Assembly (NCBI GenBank): GCA_011525875.1
Contig: WYBN01000013.1
Location: 62,001 to 126,000, forward strand
DNA from: Melioribacteraceae bacterium
GTDB lineage: Bacteria; Bacteroidota; Ignavibacteria; Ignavibacteriales; Melioribacteraceae
Direction: 5' to 3'
DNA length: 64,000 nt
Of the stretch, positions 30,510 to 39,988 are shown in pieces. Made by a program: the position numbers and the translations under genes. The notes under the pieces are model-generated. The model had not been told where the DNA came from, made no database searches, and worked only from the letters and a program-made list of their open reading frames with translations. Within the stretch, counting starts at the first letter, position 1; every line of letters begins with the position of its first letter.

Positions 30510-31855
30510 TGGCAAAATTACAAGATACTTTCCGGAATATTTTCAAAATTCATGAGCTTAGACAAAGAATACTTTATACCTTAGCTCTATTATTTATTGT
30601 AAGATTGGGATCGCACATAACTCTGCCCGGCGTTGACGCTTATTTATTATCCGAGGCAATGGCAAATAAAACCTCTGATAATCTTTTGGGGCTTTACGAT
30701 TTGTTTGCCGGCGGGGCATTTTCAAACGTTGCTATTTTTGCTCTCGGTATTATGCCATATATTAGTGCGTCAATTATCATTCAGTTAGCCGGAGCGGTGG
30801 TCCCTTATTTTCAGAAACTTCAAAGGGAAGGCGAAGAAGGCAGAAAGAAAATAACTCAATTAACCCGTTATGGCACTGTTTTAATATCTGCATTCCAAGC
30901 GCTCGGAGTCGTTACTGGGGTTGTTCTTCCGCTTTCTGTAAACGGTATGCCCGTTATTCCCGCCGAAGTGCAGGGGTTTGGATTCATTTTCTCTTCGGTT
31001 GTATTGATGGTTGCCGGCGTTGTTTTTATGATGTGGATGGGCGAACAGATTACCGAAAAAGGCATTGGCAATGGAATTTCATTAATAATATTTATTAATA
31101 TCATAAATAGACTGCCTTTTGCATTACTTGATGAGTATCGCCTTCTTGCTGCCGGTACAAGAAATATAGTAATTGAAGTTGTTATTCTTGCTTTAATGGT
31201 TCTGATTATAGCAGCTATTGTGCTCGTTACACAAGGCACGAGGAGAATTCCCGTGCAGTATGCTAAAAGGGTTGTTGGAAGAAAAGTTTACGGCGGTGTT
31301 ACTCAGTATATACCGCTTAGAGTTAATACTGCAGGTGTGATGCCAATTATTTTTGCTCAAGCGATTATGTTCATACCCCAAACTGTTTTGGCGTTTTTCC
31401 CCGAGAGTGAATTCATGCAGTCTTTTGCATCACATTTTGATTTTACATCGTTCACATACTCGTTTATCTATGCGGCGATGATAGTGTTCTTTACATACTT
31501 CTATACTGCTATAGCTTTCAATCCTCAGGATGTCGCCGAGACTATGAAAAAACAAGGCGGTTTCGTGCCGGGTATAAGACCGGGGAAACAGACTGCCGAT
31601 TTTATTGATAATATATTAACAAAGATCACTTTACCCGGGTCAATATTCCTGGCAATTGTGGCTATTTTACCTGCATTTGTCTCAAGACTTGGAGTATCGG
31701 GCAACTTCGCTTCTTTTTTTGGGGGAACAAGTTTGTTGATTATGGTTGGTGTTGCTCTTGACACGCTTCAGCAGATTGAGTCGCATCTGCTGATGAGACA
31801 TTATGATGGATTTATGAAATCCGGTAAAATGAAAGGTCGCAGAGGTGGTATTTAG
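30509..31855 (+). CDS. secY: Preprotein translocase subunit SecY
   Basis: This is a 448-residue channel protein with ten predicted membrane spans. Family signatures include SHITLPGVDAYLL near TM1, the TM2-region AIFALGIMPYISASIIIQL, and the cytoplasmic loop TQGTRRIPVQYAKRVVGRK. It forms the SecYEG pore with SecE (5701). Export of the many signal-peptide proteins in this window would pass through it. Confidence 0.97.
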   Translation: MAKLQDTFRNIFKIHELRQRILYTLALLFIVRLGSHITLPGVDAYLLSEAMANKTSDNLLGLYDLFAGGAFSNVAIFALGIMPYISASIIIQLAGAVVPYFQKLQREGEEGRKKITQLTRYGTVLISAFQALGVVTGVVLPLSVNGMPVIPAEVQGFGFIFSSVVLMVAGVVFMMWMGEQITEKGIGNGISLIIFINIINRLPFALLDEYRLLAAGTRNIVIEVVILALMVLIIAAIVLVTQGTRRIPVQYAKRVVGRKVYGGVTQYIPLRVNTAGVMPIIFAQAIMFIPQTVLAFFPESEFMQSFASHFDFTSFTYSFIYAAMIVFFTYFYTAIAFNPQDVAETMKKQGGFVPGIRPGKQTADFIDNILTKITLPGSIFLAIVAILPAFVSRLGVSGNFASFFGGTSLLIMVGVALDTLQQIESHLLMRHYDGFMKSGKMKGRRGGI

Positions 31856-31857
31856 TT

Positions 31858-32619
31858 TTGATTTTTTTGAAATCTCAAAAAGAAATTCATCTTATTAGTG
31901 AAAGTTGTAAGATAGTTGCCGATACGCTGAAATTAGTTAAGAGATACGTTGAACCGGGTATAACGACAATTGAACTTGACAGGATTGCCGAAGACTTTAT
32001 TCGAAGTAATGATGCTGATCCGGCTTTTAAGGGATACAGCAGCCCTGGAGTGATTGATTTTCCAGGTTCTTTGTGTACGTCCATCGATGCCGAAGTTGTA
32101 CATGGAATCCCGGGCAGTCGGAAATTGAGGGAAGGCGAGATAATCTCGATTGATGTTGGTGTTCTTAAAAATAATTATTATGGCGATGCGGCAATAACGG
32201 TTGCGGTCGGGAAAATATCCGCTGAAAAACAAAAACTTATGGATGTTACTGAAAAATCACTTTACCTTGGTATCGAGCATGCTGTTGAAGGAAATAGAAT
32301 TGGTGATATTTCATTTACAGTCCAAAAAATTGTTGAGGAAAACGGGTTTTCTATTGTCAGAGATCTTTGCGGACACGGTGTAGGCAGGCATCTGCACGAA
32401 GATCCGCAGGTTCCAAACTTTGGCAAAAAAAACACCGGCGCTTTGATAAAAAACGGTTTAACAATTGCTATTGAACCTATGGTAAATTTTGGGAGTCATA
32501 AAGTGATAGTTGCAGAAGATGGTTGGACAGTTGTAAGTGCGGATAGTTTGCCTTCTGCGCACTTTGAGCATACAATAGCAGTTATAGACGGTAAACCTGA
32601 AATATTAACAGTATCATAA
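31858..32619 (+). CDS. map: Type I methionine aminopeptidase
   Basis: This is a 253-residue enzyme that removes initiator methionine from nascent proteins. Metal ligands are visible in ISIDVGVLKNNYYGDAA (two Asp), GHGVGRHLHEDP (His), IEPMV (Glu) and FEHTIAV (Glu). The start appears to be TTG at 31858, 2 bases after secY, with AGAGGTGG upstream; a second in-frame TTG lies at 31867. Confidence 0.95.
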   Translation: MIFLKSQKEIHLISESCKIVADTLKLVKRYVEPGITTIELDRIAEDFIRSNDADPAFKGYSSPGVIDFPGSLCTSIDAEVVHGIPGSRKLREGEIISIDVGVLKNNYYGDAAITVAVGKISAEKQKLMDVTEKSLYLGIEHAVEGNRIGDISFTVQKIVEENGFSIVRDLCGHGVGRHLHEDPQVPNFGKKNTGALIKNGLTIAIEPMVNFGSHKVIVAEDGWTVVSADSLPSAHFEHTIAVIDGKPEILTVS

Positions 32620-32622
32620 ATT

Positions 32623-32841
32623 ATGGCAAAGCAAGGACCAATAAAAGTTGACGGGATTGTTTCCGAAACATTACCAAACGCTCACTTTAAAGTGAAGCTT
32701 GATAACGGTCATGAAATACTTGCTCATATTTCGGGAAAAATGAGAATGCATTTTATCAAAATATTAGTCGGCGATAAAGTTTCGGTTGAGTTATCGCCTT
32801 ATGATTTAAATAAAGGTAGAATTACCTATAGATATAAATAA
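32623..32841 (+). CDS. infA: Translation initiation factor IF-1
   Basis: This is a 72-residue S1/OB-fold protein ([39 protein letters not shown]). It blocks the A site during initiation. It is 3 bases after map and 10 before rpmJ. Confidence 0.97.
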   Translation: MAKQGPIKVDGIVSETLPNAHFKVKLDNGHEILAHISGKMRMHFIKILVGDKVSVELSPYDLNKGRITYRYK

Positions 32842-32851
32842 CGGAGTTGAT

Positions 32852-32965
32852 ATGAAAGTCCGATCTTCTGTACGGAAAATATGTGAAAATTGTAAAATTA
32901 TTAAACGCAAAGGCGTTGTACGAGTAATCTGTAAAAACGCTAAACACAAACAACGTCAAGGATAA
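32852..32965 (+). CDS. rpmJ: 50S ribosomal protein L36
   Basis: This is a 37-residue protein starting [20 protein letters not shown]. The zinc ligands C11, C14, C27 and H32 are all present, so this is the zinc-binding form. It lies in the usual position between infA and rpsM, and GGAG precedes the ATG. Confidence 0.96.
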   Translation: MKVRSSVRKICENCKIIKRKGVVRVICKNAKHKQRQG

Positions 32966-32982
32966 AATTAGGAGGTTTTCAT

Positions 32983-33366
32983 TTGGCAAGAATCGCAGGT
33001 GTTGATTTACCAAAACAAAAAAAAGCTTATATAGGGTTGACCTATATTTTCGGGATAGGACAGGTTTCTGCAAAAGAAATTTTGACAAAAGCCGAAGTGG
33101 ACTTGAATAAAAAAGTTTCAGAACTTACCGAATCCGATATCGCTAAGATACGAGCAATAATGACTGCCGAATACAAAGTTGAAGGCGCCTTGCGAAGTGA
33201 AGTTCAGCAGAATATTAAAAGGCTGATGGACATCGGCACCTACAGGGGTTTGCGCCACAGAAGAGGTTTGCCTGTGCGAGGTCAGAGAACAAAAACAAAT
33301 TCGAGAACCCGCAAGGGTAAGCGCAGAACAGTAGCCGGAAAAAAGAAAGCGCCGTCTAAGAAATAA
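32983..33366 (+). CDS. rpsM: 30S ribosomal protein S13
   Basis: This is a 127-residue S13 with a TTG start 8 bases after AGGAGG ([20 protein letters not shown]). The C-terminal basic tail ([20 protein letters not shown]) reaches the P-site tRNA. First gene of the alpha segment. Confidence 0.97.
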   Translation: MARIAGVDLPKQKKAYIGLTYIFGIGQVSAKEILTKAEVDLNKKVSELTESDIAKIRAIMTAEYKVEGALRSEVQQNIKRLMDIGTYRGLRHRRGLPVRGQRTKTNSRTRKGKRRTVAGKKKAPSKK

Positions 33367-33386
33367 TTAAAAACAGGAGTTGAATT

Positions 33387-33773
33387 TTGGCAAAAGTTGC
33401 AAAAAAAACTAAGAAAAAAGTTCATGTAGATGCTGTCGGTGTAGCTCATGTAAAAGCTTCTTTTAATAATATTATTGTTACCATTACTGATATTTACGGT
33501 AACACTATTTCCTGGTCTTCAGCCGGTAAAAACGGATTTAAAGGCTCAAGAAAAAATACTCCTTTCGCAGCTCAGGTATCAGCCGAAGCCGCTGCAAAAG
33601 AAGCTTACGATTTAGGTTTACGTAAAGTTGATGTTTATGTTAAAGGTCCCGGCACTGGAAGAGAAGCGGCTATACGAGCATTAAACACGGCAGGATTACA
33701 TATATTATCAATAAAAGATATTACACCAATCCCACACAACGGATGCCGGCCGCCGAAGAAAAGAAGAGTGTAA
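33387..33773 (+). CDS. rpsK: 30S ribosomal protein S11
   Basis: This is a 128-residue S11 with a TTG start after [24 protein letters not shown] and [19 protein letters not shown] are typical. It lines the mRNA exit channel. Confidence 0.97.
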   Translation: MAKVAKKTKKKVHVDAVGVAHVKASFNNIIVTITDIYGNTISWSSAGKNGFKGSRKNTPFAAQVSAEAAAKEAYDLGLRKVDVYVKGPGTGREAAIRALNTAGLHILSIKDITPIPHNGCRPPKKRRV

Positions 33774-33799
33774 TAATTAAATAAGGAAATTATATAAAG

Positions 33800-34411
33800 A
33801 TGGCACGTAATACAGAATCAATTGTTAAATTATCAAGAAAGCTTGGTATTCCTTTAAGTCCAAAAGCCAGCAAGTACATGGAGCGAAGACCCTACGCACC
33901 GGGTCAGCATGGAAAAAGCCGGCGGGGCAAAGTCTCGGAGTATGCGCTGCAGCTCAAAGAGAAACAAAAAATGAAATATACATATGGAGTACTCGAGCGT
34001 CAATTCAGAAATTATTTTGAAAAAGCAACGAGAATGAAGGGCAAGACCGGTGATAATTTGGTAAAACTTCTTGAAAGCCGCTTGGATAATGTAGTTTATA
34101 GATTGGGATTAGCGCCCACACGACGTTCTGCAAGGCAGTTGGTTAATCATGGCCATTTTCTGGTCAATAATGAAAAGGTTAATATACCGTCATTTCTTAT
34201 GAGCCCCGGAGATGTAATTTCCGTACGTGATAAAAGCAAAAGATTGGATATTATTCATAACTCTATGAAGAGAGTTAAGGACGCATCGCTTTATGCCTGG
34301 TTATCACTTGATAAGGCAAACTTGACCGGAACTTTCGTAGAAATTCCAAGCAGGGAAGACGTACCGTTAAATGTTAACGAACAATTAGTTGTAGAATTAT
34401 ATTCAAAATAA
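33800..34411 (+). CDS. rpsD: 30S ribosomal protein S4
   Basis: This is a 203-residue S4 with the S4 RNA-binding domain (ESRLDNVVYRLGLAPTRRSA, RQLVNHGHFLVN). The N-terminal zinc cysteines are absent (SPKASKYMERRPYAPGQHG), so it is the zinc-free form. It is an early 16S rRNA binder, and in enterobacteria it represses the alpha operon. Confidence 0.97.
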   Translation: MARNTESIVKLSRKLGIPLSPKASKYMERRPYAPGQHGKSRRGKVSEYALQLKEKQKMKYTYGVLERQFRNYFEKATRMKGKTGDNLVKLLESRLDNVVYRLGLAPTRRSARQLVNHGHFLVNNEKVNIPSFLMSPGDVISVRDKSKRLDIIHNSMKRVKDASLYAWLSLDKANLTGTFVEIPSREDVPLNVNEQLVVELYSK

Positions 34412-34440
34412 TTTATAAAATTTAAAAAAGAGGAATCTAA

Positions 34441-35436
34441 ATGAGCTATCCGTTCATAAAGATGCCAGAAAGTGTAGTGCTTGAAGATGCAACTGCTACT
34501 GAAACTTACGGCAAATTTTCAATTCAACCATTAGAAAGAGGATTTGGAATTACACTCGGGAATTCATTCCGAAGAGTGCTTTTGTCCTCAATCCCCGGAA
34601 GTGCGATAAATGCAATAAAAATAGACGGCGTTCTGCACGAATTTACTAATGTTCCGGGCGTTTTAGAGGATGTAACCGAAATCATCCTAAACTTAAAAAA
34701 AGTCCGTATGCGGTTGTTGAACAAAAAAACGAACAAAATTGATCTTACTTTGCACGGACCGTCAAAATTTATTGCAGGTGATTTACAAAAGTTTTGCCCG
34801 GATATTGAGATTCTTAATCCAGAGCAGCATATCGCAACGCTTAATGCAGAGGCAAAAATTGTGGTAGAGTTACGAATTGGCACTGGCAAAGGATATGTAC
34901 CTTCATCCGAGCAGGTCATACCCGATCAAACGATTGGTATTATTCCGATTGATTCAATTTACACACCCATCCGTAAAGTCGTATATGATGTAAAGAACGT
35001 GCGAATCGGCGAAAGTAATGATTTTGAAGCACTCACACTTGAAATCTTTACCGATGGCTCGATCAAACCAGAGGATGCGCTCTCTAGTGCAGGCACTATT
35101 CTCCGCGATCATATAAATCTTTTCATCAATTTTGATGTTGAACAGGAAGAGCAAAAAGTTGAAAATGAAAAAGATGCAGAGTCCGAAAGAATTAGAAAAA
35201 TTCTTCTTACCAGCGTTGATGATCTCGAGTTAAGCGTAAGATCACATAACTGCCTCAAAGCCGCTAATATTAAGACGCTTGCTGACCTGGTTAAGAGAGA
35301 CGAAAGCGAAATGCTTAAGTTTAGAAATTTTGGACGTAAATCCCTGGCCGAACTAATCGAAATTGTTGAAACTTATGGTCTTGATTTTGGTATGGATGTA
35401 GATAAATATATTAAAGAACCAATTGAAAATAATTAA
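34441..35436 (+). CDS. rpoA: DNA-directed RNA polymerase subunit alpha
   Basis: This is a 331-residue alpha subunit. The N-terminal dimerisation domain contains [22 protein letters not shown]. The C-terminal domain ([33 protein letters not shown]) binds UP elements and activators. Linker is acidic ([16 protein letters not shown]). It is in the standard alpha-operon position between rpsD and rplQ. Confidence 0.97.
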   Translation: MSYPFIKMPESVVLEDATATETYGKFSIQPLERGFGITLGNSFRRVLLSSIPGSAINAIKIDGVLHEFTNVPGVLEDVTEIILNLKKVRMRLLNKKTNKIDLTLHGPSKFIAGDLQKFCPDIEILNPEQHIATLNAEAKIVVELRIGTGKGYVPSSEQVIPDQTIGIIPIDSIYTPIRKVVYDVKNVRIGESNDFEALTLEIFTDGSIKPEDALSSAGTILRDHINLFINFDVEQEEQKVENEKDAESERIRKILLTSVDDLELSVRSHNCLKAANIKTLADLVKRDESEMLKFRNFGRKSLAELIEIVETYGLDFGMDVDKYIKEPIENN

Positions 35437-35456
35437 ACTCTGACAAGGGAATTGTA

Positions 35457-36011
35457 ATGAGACATAGAGTAAAAGGAAGAAATTTAAGCAGAACAGCTTC
35501 GCACCGTAAAGCAACTTTACGGGCATTAGCTACATCATTATTAAAACACAAGAAAATTAAAACCACTGTAGCAAAAGCGAAAGAACTTAGAGTATTTGTT
35601 GAACCTATTATCACCAAAGCAAAAGAGAACAGTGTTCATGCAAGGAGATTGATAGCATCCGATATACAAGACAAAGATGTAGTTAAAGAATTATTCAACG
35701 AGATCGTGCCGAAGATTGGCGATAGACCGGGCGGATATACAAGGATTGTTAAACTTGGCAATAGAGTCGGCGATGCTGCCGATATGGCTATAATTGAATT
35801 GGTTGATTATAATGCTTTGTTGGCTAAGAAAGAAAAGAAAGAAAATGTTAAAAAAGCAAAAACCAAAGCAGCGAAGGCAGAAGTTGAAGATGCAAAAGTG
35901 ATTGAAGAAACTGCAAAAACTGAAATGAATCCGGATAACTCACAAGAAACAAAAGCCGAAGATTATTCTTCAGCCGAAGGCGAAGCAGATACTCCTGCAG
36001 AAAAGAAATGA
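35457..36011 (+). CDS. rplQ: 50S ribosomal protein L17 with C-terminal extension
   Basis: This is 184 residues. The L17 core ([20 protein letters not shown] ... [13 protein letters not shown]) ends near residue 120. About 60 further residues form a low-complexity Lys/Glu/Ala tail, probably disordered. C-terminal tails on L17 are common in Bacteroidetes relatives. Last gene of the long ribosomal run, followed by a strong terminator. Confidence 0.96.
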   Translation: MRHRVKGRNLSRTASHRKATLRALATSLLKHKKIKTTVAKAKELRVFVEPIITKAKENSVHARRLIASDIQDKDVVKELFNEIVPKIGDRPGGYTRIVKLGNRVGDAADMAIIELVDYNALLAKKEKKENVKKAKTKAAKAEVEDAKVIEETAKTEMNPDNSQETKAEDYSSAEGEADTPAEKK

Positions 36012-36030
36012 CAATCGATTATATTTATTG

Positions 36031-36063
36031 AAAAGAGTAACCCCTTCAGGTTGCTCTTTTTTT
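36031..36063 (+). terminator. Rho-independent terminator after rplQ
   Basis: AAAAGAGTAACC (36031-36042) pairs with GGTTGCTCTTTT (36049-36060) over 12 bp with one G-U pair and a CCTTCA loop, followed by a T run to 36063. It closes the ribosomal-protein block. Confidence 0.88.
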
Positions 36064-36157
36064 ATTAATGGCATGTATAGATCGTGCTATTTTAAATTGG
36101 ATTTCTTTTTGCAAGCTTTCTGCTGATAATAAAATTTCAAGAGCAATTCTGAAATCT

Positions 36158-36739
36158 ATGGAAGAAATTAAATTCATAAAATCAATTGTCAGTCTCAAAG
36201 AAAGACCGAAACTACAGCTTCCTGAAATTATTCTTTGCGGCAGATCAAACGTCGGTAAATCCTCTTTCATTAATTCCCTTTCAAGTAAAAAAGACGTCGC
36301 AAAAATAAGTTCCTCGCCGGGCAAAACCCGTACTATCAATTATTACATGGTAAAAGAAAAATTTTACATTGTTGATCTTCCTGGTTTTGGTTACGCAAAG
36401 GTTTCTAAAACCGAGCGTGAAAAATGGCAAAAACAGATATTAAATTTTATAAATAACTCAAGCAGAATAAAACTTGCTTTTCATATAATTGACAGCCGGC
36501 ATAAACCTACCGAGCTTGACATCGCATTAAACCTATTTCTAAAATCGATCGATCTTCCGACTATTGTCCTTCTTAATAAATCGGACAAATTAAAGCAGTC
36601 AGAAATTAAGAAAAGCCTTACCGATGCAATCCGCGTTTTTCCAGAGCTTAGCTATGGCGACAACCTCTTTTTGTATTCTGCCGTTAAAGCAACCGGAAGA
36701 AAAGAGGTTGCCTCTTTGATAATCAATGCTTTCTCTTAA
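36158..36739 (+). CDS. engB: Ribosome biogenesis GTPase EngB (YsxC/YihA)
   Basis: From 36158 this is a 193-residue GTPase for 50S maturation. G1 is GRSNVGKSSFINSL, G2 is in SSSPGKTRTINYY, G3 is VDLPGFGYAKV and G4 is LLNKSDKL. The frame is open back to an ATG at 36068, but family members begin about 24 residues before the G1 motif, which matches MEEIKFIKSIVSLKERPKL at 36158. The ribosome-binding site is weak for either start. Confidence 0.93.
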   Translation: MEEIKFIKSIVSLKERPKLQLPEIILCGRSNVGKSSFINSLSSKKDVAKISSSPGKTRTINYYMVKEKFYIVDLPGFGYAKVSKTEREKWQKQILNFINNSSRIKLAFHIIDSRHKPTELDIALNLFLKSIDLPTIVLLNKSDKLKQSEIKKSLTDAIRVFPELSYGDNLFLYSAVKATGRKEVASLIINAFS

Positions 36740-36829
36740 TGACTTTTTACGATAGATTTGTTATAATTCAACATAATTTTTGATTTTTTTTGTCCGAACC
36801 TTTTTAAACACAAAGCTTGGATATTTTTC

Positions 36830-38701
36830 TTGAACGCCCGGAATAAAAAACGCATACTCATTTTCTTGTTAATCCCTATACTCACTGCCGTGCAGTTTTT
36901 TACGGACGATTTCTTAATCAAAATTATTGCGGCTATATTATTACTTACTTACATTAGTTTTATAATTTTTCTGCGCGATTCAATACGAGGCATTGAACAT
37001 TCGACCGAAGATTCTCTCGAACCCGTTGAAGATGAATCTTTCAGCTCAAAAATCCGAGGCGATTATGACACGGACGCCGGTGAAGAGATAAAAATAATTT
37101 CAGGCAATAAAAACATCGAGGTTATCAGTCAATTCGATGCAATCTCTTCTGTAAAAACGCCTGGAAAAAACTTCTTCAAGCCTCCAGAATTAAAACACGC
37201 ATTTCATAAAATTGCTAATGAAAAACTTCCGCCGGATATTAATTACGATGATCACTTTGGTTTTATTCTTGAAAAAGTCCTTAGTGTTGTAAAAGAAGCT
37301 TACATTGCGCACACTGCTTTATTTTTCTGGTATAACAAGAAAAAAGAAAAATTAACCCTCGAAAAATTCGCATCAAGTTCAGGCGCGGAAATCTCGCAGC
37401 AGAAATTTGAAATTGAAGATGATATCCTTAGTAAAATCGTTTTGAAGGAAGAGCCCGAAATTCTCACCGAAGTATCCCCAAACGCTGAGTCGGATGTTAT
37501 TCGCTATTATGTTAAACCGCAGGGCATTAAAAGTTTTGTAGGTGTTCCTTTATTTTACGGAGATCAACTTGCAGGCGTACTGGCAATAGACTCTAAAATG
37601 CCCGATGCATTTGGAATTGAAACTATTTACTCATTAGGCAGATTTGTCCGCGTTATCTCTTCAATTATTGCTCTGTTTGACGAAAAATATGCTGAATCTC
37701 AAGCCGAGTCTAGGCTTAAAAGTCTGCTTGGCGTTCTATCGGCCGACAGAAAATTTGAGAGTGAAACCGAATTATATAACGCTGTTGAAAATGCAGTTAA
37801 AGGTCTGACTACTTGGGATATTTTTACTTTCGTTTCCTATAATATAATTGAACAAAAATTTAGAATATCGCGCGTAACAAATAACACTTCATTAAAATAC
37901 GCCGGCGAACAGCTTCAAGTTGATTTAGCCGGCACTATAGTGGGCAAGTCTATTGTCAGCGGAATGCCTGTTAAACTTGACGACACTTCTCAGTCAGAAC
38001 TCCCGCGCTTTTCTAAATCGGAAGATGTTACATTCGACGGGTCTTTTCTTGCAATACCATTGACATACGATAATCAGAATTACGGTGTATTATGCTTTGA
38101 ATGCCTCAAGAAAAATGTGTATAATAATTCCGATGTCGAGTTCTTGAGGAAAGCGATGAAAATTTTCTCTTATATTGTTTTTTCTTACTCAACGCAAAGC
38201 ATGCTTAAGAGCTTGTTGACTGTCGATGTCGAAACAAAATTTATGAACAACAAAACTTTTGTTAAGTCTCTCGAAAGCGAGTTGCTTAAAGCCTCCAAAG
38301 TTGAAGTTCCCGGCGCTCTCGCATTGCTTAAAATTGATGATTTTCTGGAAGAAGGTTCGCTATTCGAAGGGGATCCGTTCCCAAAAGTATTAAAGGGGAT
38401 TTCTCAACTAATAAGAGAAGAAACTTCACCTTCAAATATTATCGGACGACTTAACACAAAAGTTTTCGGGATATTCTTTTTTAATCAATCCTCCAAAGAT
38501 GTTTTTCTTTGGGCTGAAAAATTACGCATCAAAATTGCACGGAAACCGATTGCGGTCATTTCTAAACAAACTACTTTCACCGTTTCTATTGGAATTGCGA
38601 CAACGACGAATAAAACAGATGTTGATGAAGTTGTAGAAAACGCAGAGCTTGCGTTGAAGAAAGCAATTGAAAAAGGCGGAAACACAGTCAAGAGTATTTA
38701 A
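36830..38701 (+). CDS. Membrane GAF-GAF protein with degenerate GGDEF domain
   Basis: This is 623 residues, apparently from a TTG start. Two membrane helices lie near the N-terminus (ILIFLLIPILTAVQFFTDDF and IIAAILLLTYISFIIFL). An acidic linker follows, then two GAF-type sensor domains, the first with GVPLFYGDQLAGVLAIDSKM and the second with AIPLTYDNQNYGVLCFECLK. The C-terminal domain has the GGDEF fold outline (DVETKFMNNKTFVKSLESEL ... VSIGIATT ... NAELALKKAIEKGGNTV). However, the signature after IGRL is NTKVF (about residues 540-544) instead of GGDEF, so cyclase activity is unlikely. It may sense ligands or bind nucleotides without catalysis. A TAnnTTTG match at 36753-36760 lacks a good -35 partner. 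Confidence 0.82.
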   Translation: MNARNKKRILIFLLIPILTAVQFFTDDFLIKIIAAILLLTYISFIIFLRDSIRGIEHSTEDSLEPVEDESFSSKIRGDYDTDAGEEIKIISGNKNIEVISQFDAISSVKTPGKNFFKPPELKHAFHKIANEKLPPDINYDDHFGFILEKVLSVVKEAYIAHTALFFWYNKKKEKLTLEKFASSSGAEISQQKFEIEDDILSKIVLKEEPEILTEVSPNAESDVIRYYVKPQGIKSFVGVPLFYGDQLAGVLAIDSKMPDAFGIETIYSLGRFVRVISSIIALFDEKYAESQAESRLKSLLGVLSADRKFESETELYNAVENAVKGLTTWDIFTFVSYNIIEQKFRISRVTNNTSLKYAGEQLQVDLAGTIVGKSIVSGMPVKLDDTSQSELPRFSKSEDVTFDGSFLAIPLTYDNQNYGVLCFECLKKNVYNNSDVEFLRKAMKIFSYIVFSYSTQSMLKSLLTVDVETKFMNNKTFVKSLESELLKASKVEVPGALALLKIDDFLEEGSLFEGDPFPKVLKGISQLIREETSPSNIIGRLNTKVFGIFFFNQSSKDVFLWAEKLRIKIARKPIAVISKQTTFTVSIGIATTTNKTDVDEVVENAELALKKAIEKGGNTVKSI

Positions 38702-38705
38702 CAAC

Positions 38706-39869
38706 TTGAAAAATTTTTTGATAATTGTCCTCGACGGCGTTGGTATTGGCGAGCTTCCCGATGCAGAAAAATTTGGGGACTCCGGCAGTAATACGCTTAA
38801 AAACATTGCAGTTCGTCTCGGCGGATTAAAACTTCCAAATTTGGAGAGATTGGGTTTAGGCAATATTGAAGATATCCCCGGGATTTCGAAACTTTCTGCT
38901 CCGCTTGCTTCTTTTGGAAAGATGAATGAAGTCTCTTCGGGGAAAGATTCAACAACCGGACATTGGGAACTGGGCGGGTTAAGAATTGATTTTGAGTTTC
39001 CATATTATCCCCACGGTTTCCCGGATGAAATTATAAATAATTTTTTAAGGCATGCGGGAGTTGAGGGCGTATTGTGCAATAAGCCTGCTTCTGGCACTGC
39101 GGTTATTGAACAATTTGGTAAAGAGCATTTGCTCACAGGATTTCCGATAGTATATACTTCAGCTGATTCTGTCTTTCAAATTGCCGCTCATGAAGAAATT
39201 ATTCCAATCGAAAGACTTTATAATATTTGTAAAATAACCCGCGAAAAAATTCTAACCGGCAAAGATGCTGTGGGACGGGTAATTGCTCGTCCGTTTATAG
39301 GCGAATTTGGAAATTTTAAGAGAACAACCAACCGCAAAGATTTTTCTCTAGATCCTCCATCCGATACAATTTTAAACGTGCTTCAGAAATCCGGCATCAA
39401 AACTATCGGAATCGGAAAAGTGAACGATCTTTTCAATTATTCCGGATTGGATATTTCACAAAATACAAAATCAAACTCCGAAGGGATCAACTTTATTATT
39501 GAAAATCTCAGATCAAAAATAAATTCTTTCATCTTCAGCAATCTTGTTGATTTTGATGTTTACTTCGGACATCGAAACGATGCTGAAGGATTCGCAAAGG
39601 CGCTTCAAGAATTTGATAATAGACTGGGCGAAATTATTGAAGCGATGGATAAAGAAGATATTTTGATAATTACCGCCGATCACGGCAACGATCCGACAAC
39701 ACCGAGCACAGACCATAGCAGAGAATATGTGCCTTTGCTTTATTTTAATAAAAAACACAAGGGCAATTATCTTGGAATTAGAAAAACATTTGCCGACGTG
39801 GCTCAAACTGCAGCTCATTTTTACGGAGTAAATAACTCCCTTCACGGAGAGAGTTTTTTAATTGAATAG
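38706..39869 (+). CDS. deoB: Phosphopentomutase
   Basis: This is about 387 residues from TTG at 38706; the frame opens earlier (38667), inside the preceding gene. It interconverts (deoxy)ribose-1-phosphate and -5-phosphate in nucleoside breakdown. Alkaline-phosphatase-superfamily metal sites are seen in IIVLDGVGIGELPDAEKFGD, the phospho-acceptor region GKDSTTGHWEL, and ITADHGNDPTTPSTDHSRE. FGHRNDAEGFAKALQEFD is also conserved. The start overlaps no neighbour and follows the GAF gene by 4 bases. Downstream lie two microcompartment vertex genes, which suggests a link to pentose-phosphate metabolism in a shell. Confidence 0.94.
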   Translation: MKNFLIIVLDGVGIGELPDAEKFGDSGSNTLKNIAVRLGGLKLPNLERLGLGNIEDIPGISKLSAPLASFGKMNEVSSGKDSTTGHWELGGLRIDFEFPYYPHGFPDEIINNFLRHAGVEGVLCNKPASGTAVIEQFGKEHLLTGFPIVYTSADSVFQIAAHEEIIPIERLYNICKITREKILTGKDAVGRVIARPFIGEFGNFKRTTNRKDFSLDPPSDTILNVLQKSGIKTIGIGKVNDLFNYSGLDISQNTKSNSEGINFIIENLRSKINSFIFSNLVDFDVYFGHRNDAEGFAKALQEFDNRLGEIIEAMDKEDILIITADHGNDPTTPSTDHSREYVPLLYFNKKHKGNYLGIRKTFADVAQTAAHFYGVNNSLHGESFLIE

Positions 39870-39928
39870 AATTATTTGTCGTATTTTCGCCCATGAAAAT
39901 ATTCGTCTCCGAATTCTGACAAATAATT
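39870..39928. repeat. 11-bp inverted repeat upstream of the microcompartment genes
   Basis: AATTATTTGTC (39870-39880) and GACAAATAATT (39918-39928) are perfect inverted copies. A 6-bp hairpin (ATTTTC-GCCCAT-GAAAAT) lies between them. The right arm covers the -35 box of the putative promoter at 39916. It could be an operator or an AT-rich stem; nothing decides between these. Confidence 0.5.
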
Positions 39929-39946
39929 AATAAAAATACTATTTTG
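39916..39946 (+). promoter_or_regulatory. Putative promoter of the BMC vertex gene pair
   Basis: CTGACA (39916-39921), 18 bases, then TATTTTG (39940-39946), about 42 bases before the first vertex gene. The -7 box is one base shorter than TAnnTTTG, so this is a weaker match than the others. Confidence 0.35.
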
Positions 39947-39988
39947 CAGCTATAGAGTTTTAATTACCCAACGATTTGCGAGGTTAAT

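Noticed and set aside
36753-36760. TAGATTTG as a promoter of the GAF protein gene
   Set aside because: The matching -35 position reads TTTCTC, and the evidence is too thin for a feature.
38430-38700. Active diguanylate cyclase
   Set aside because: The GGDEF signature is replaced by NTKVF, so only the fold is claimed.
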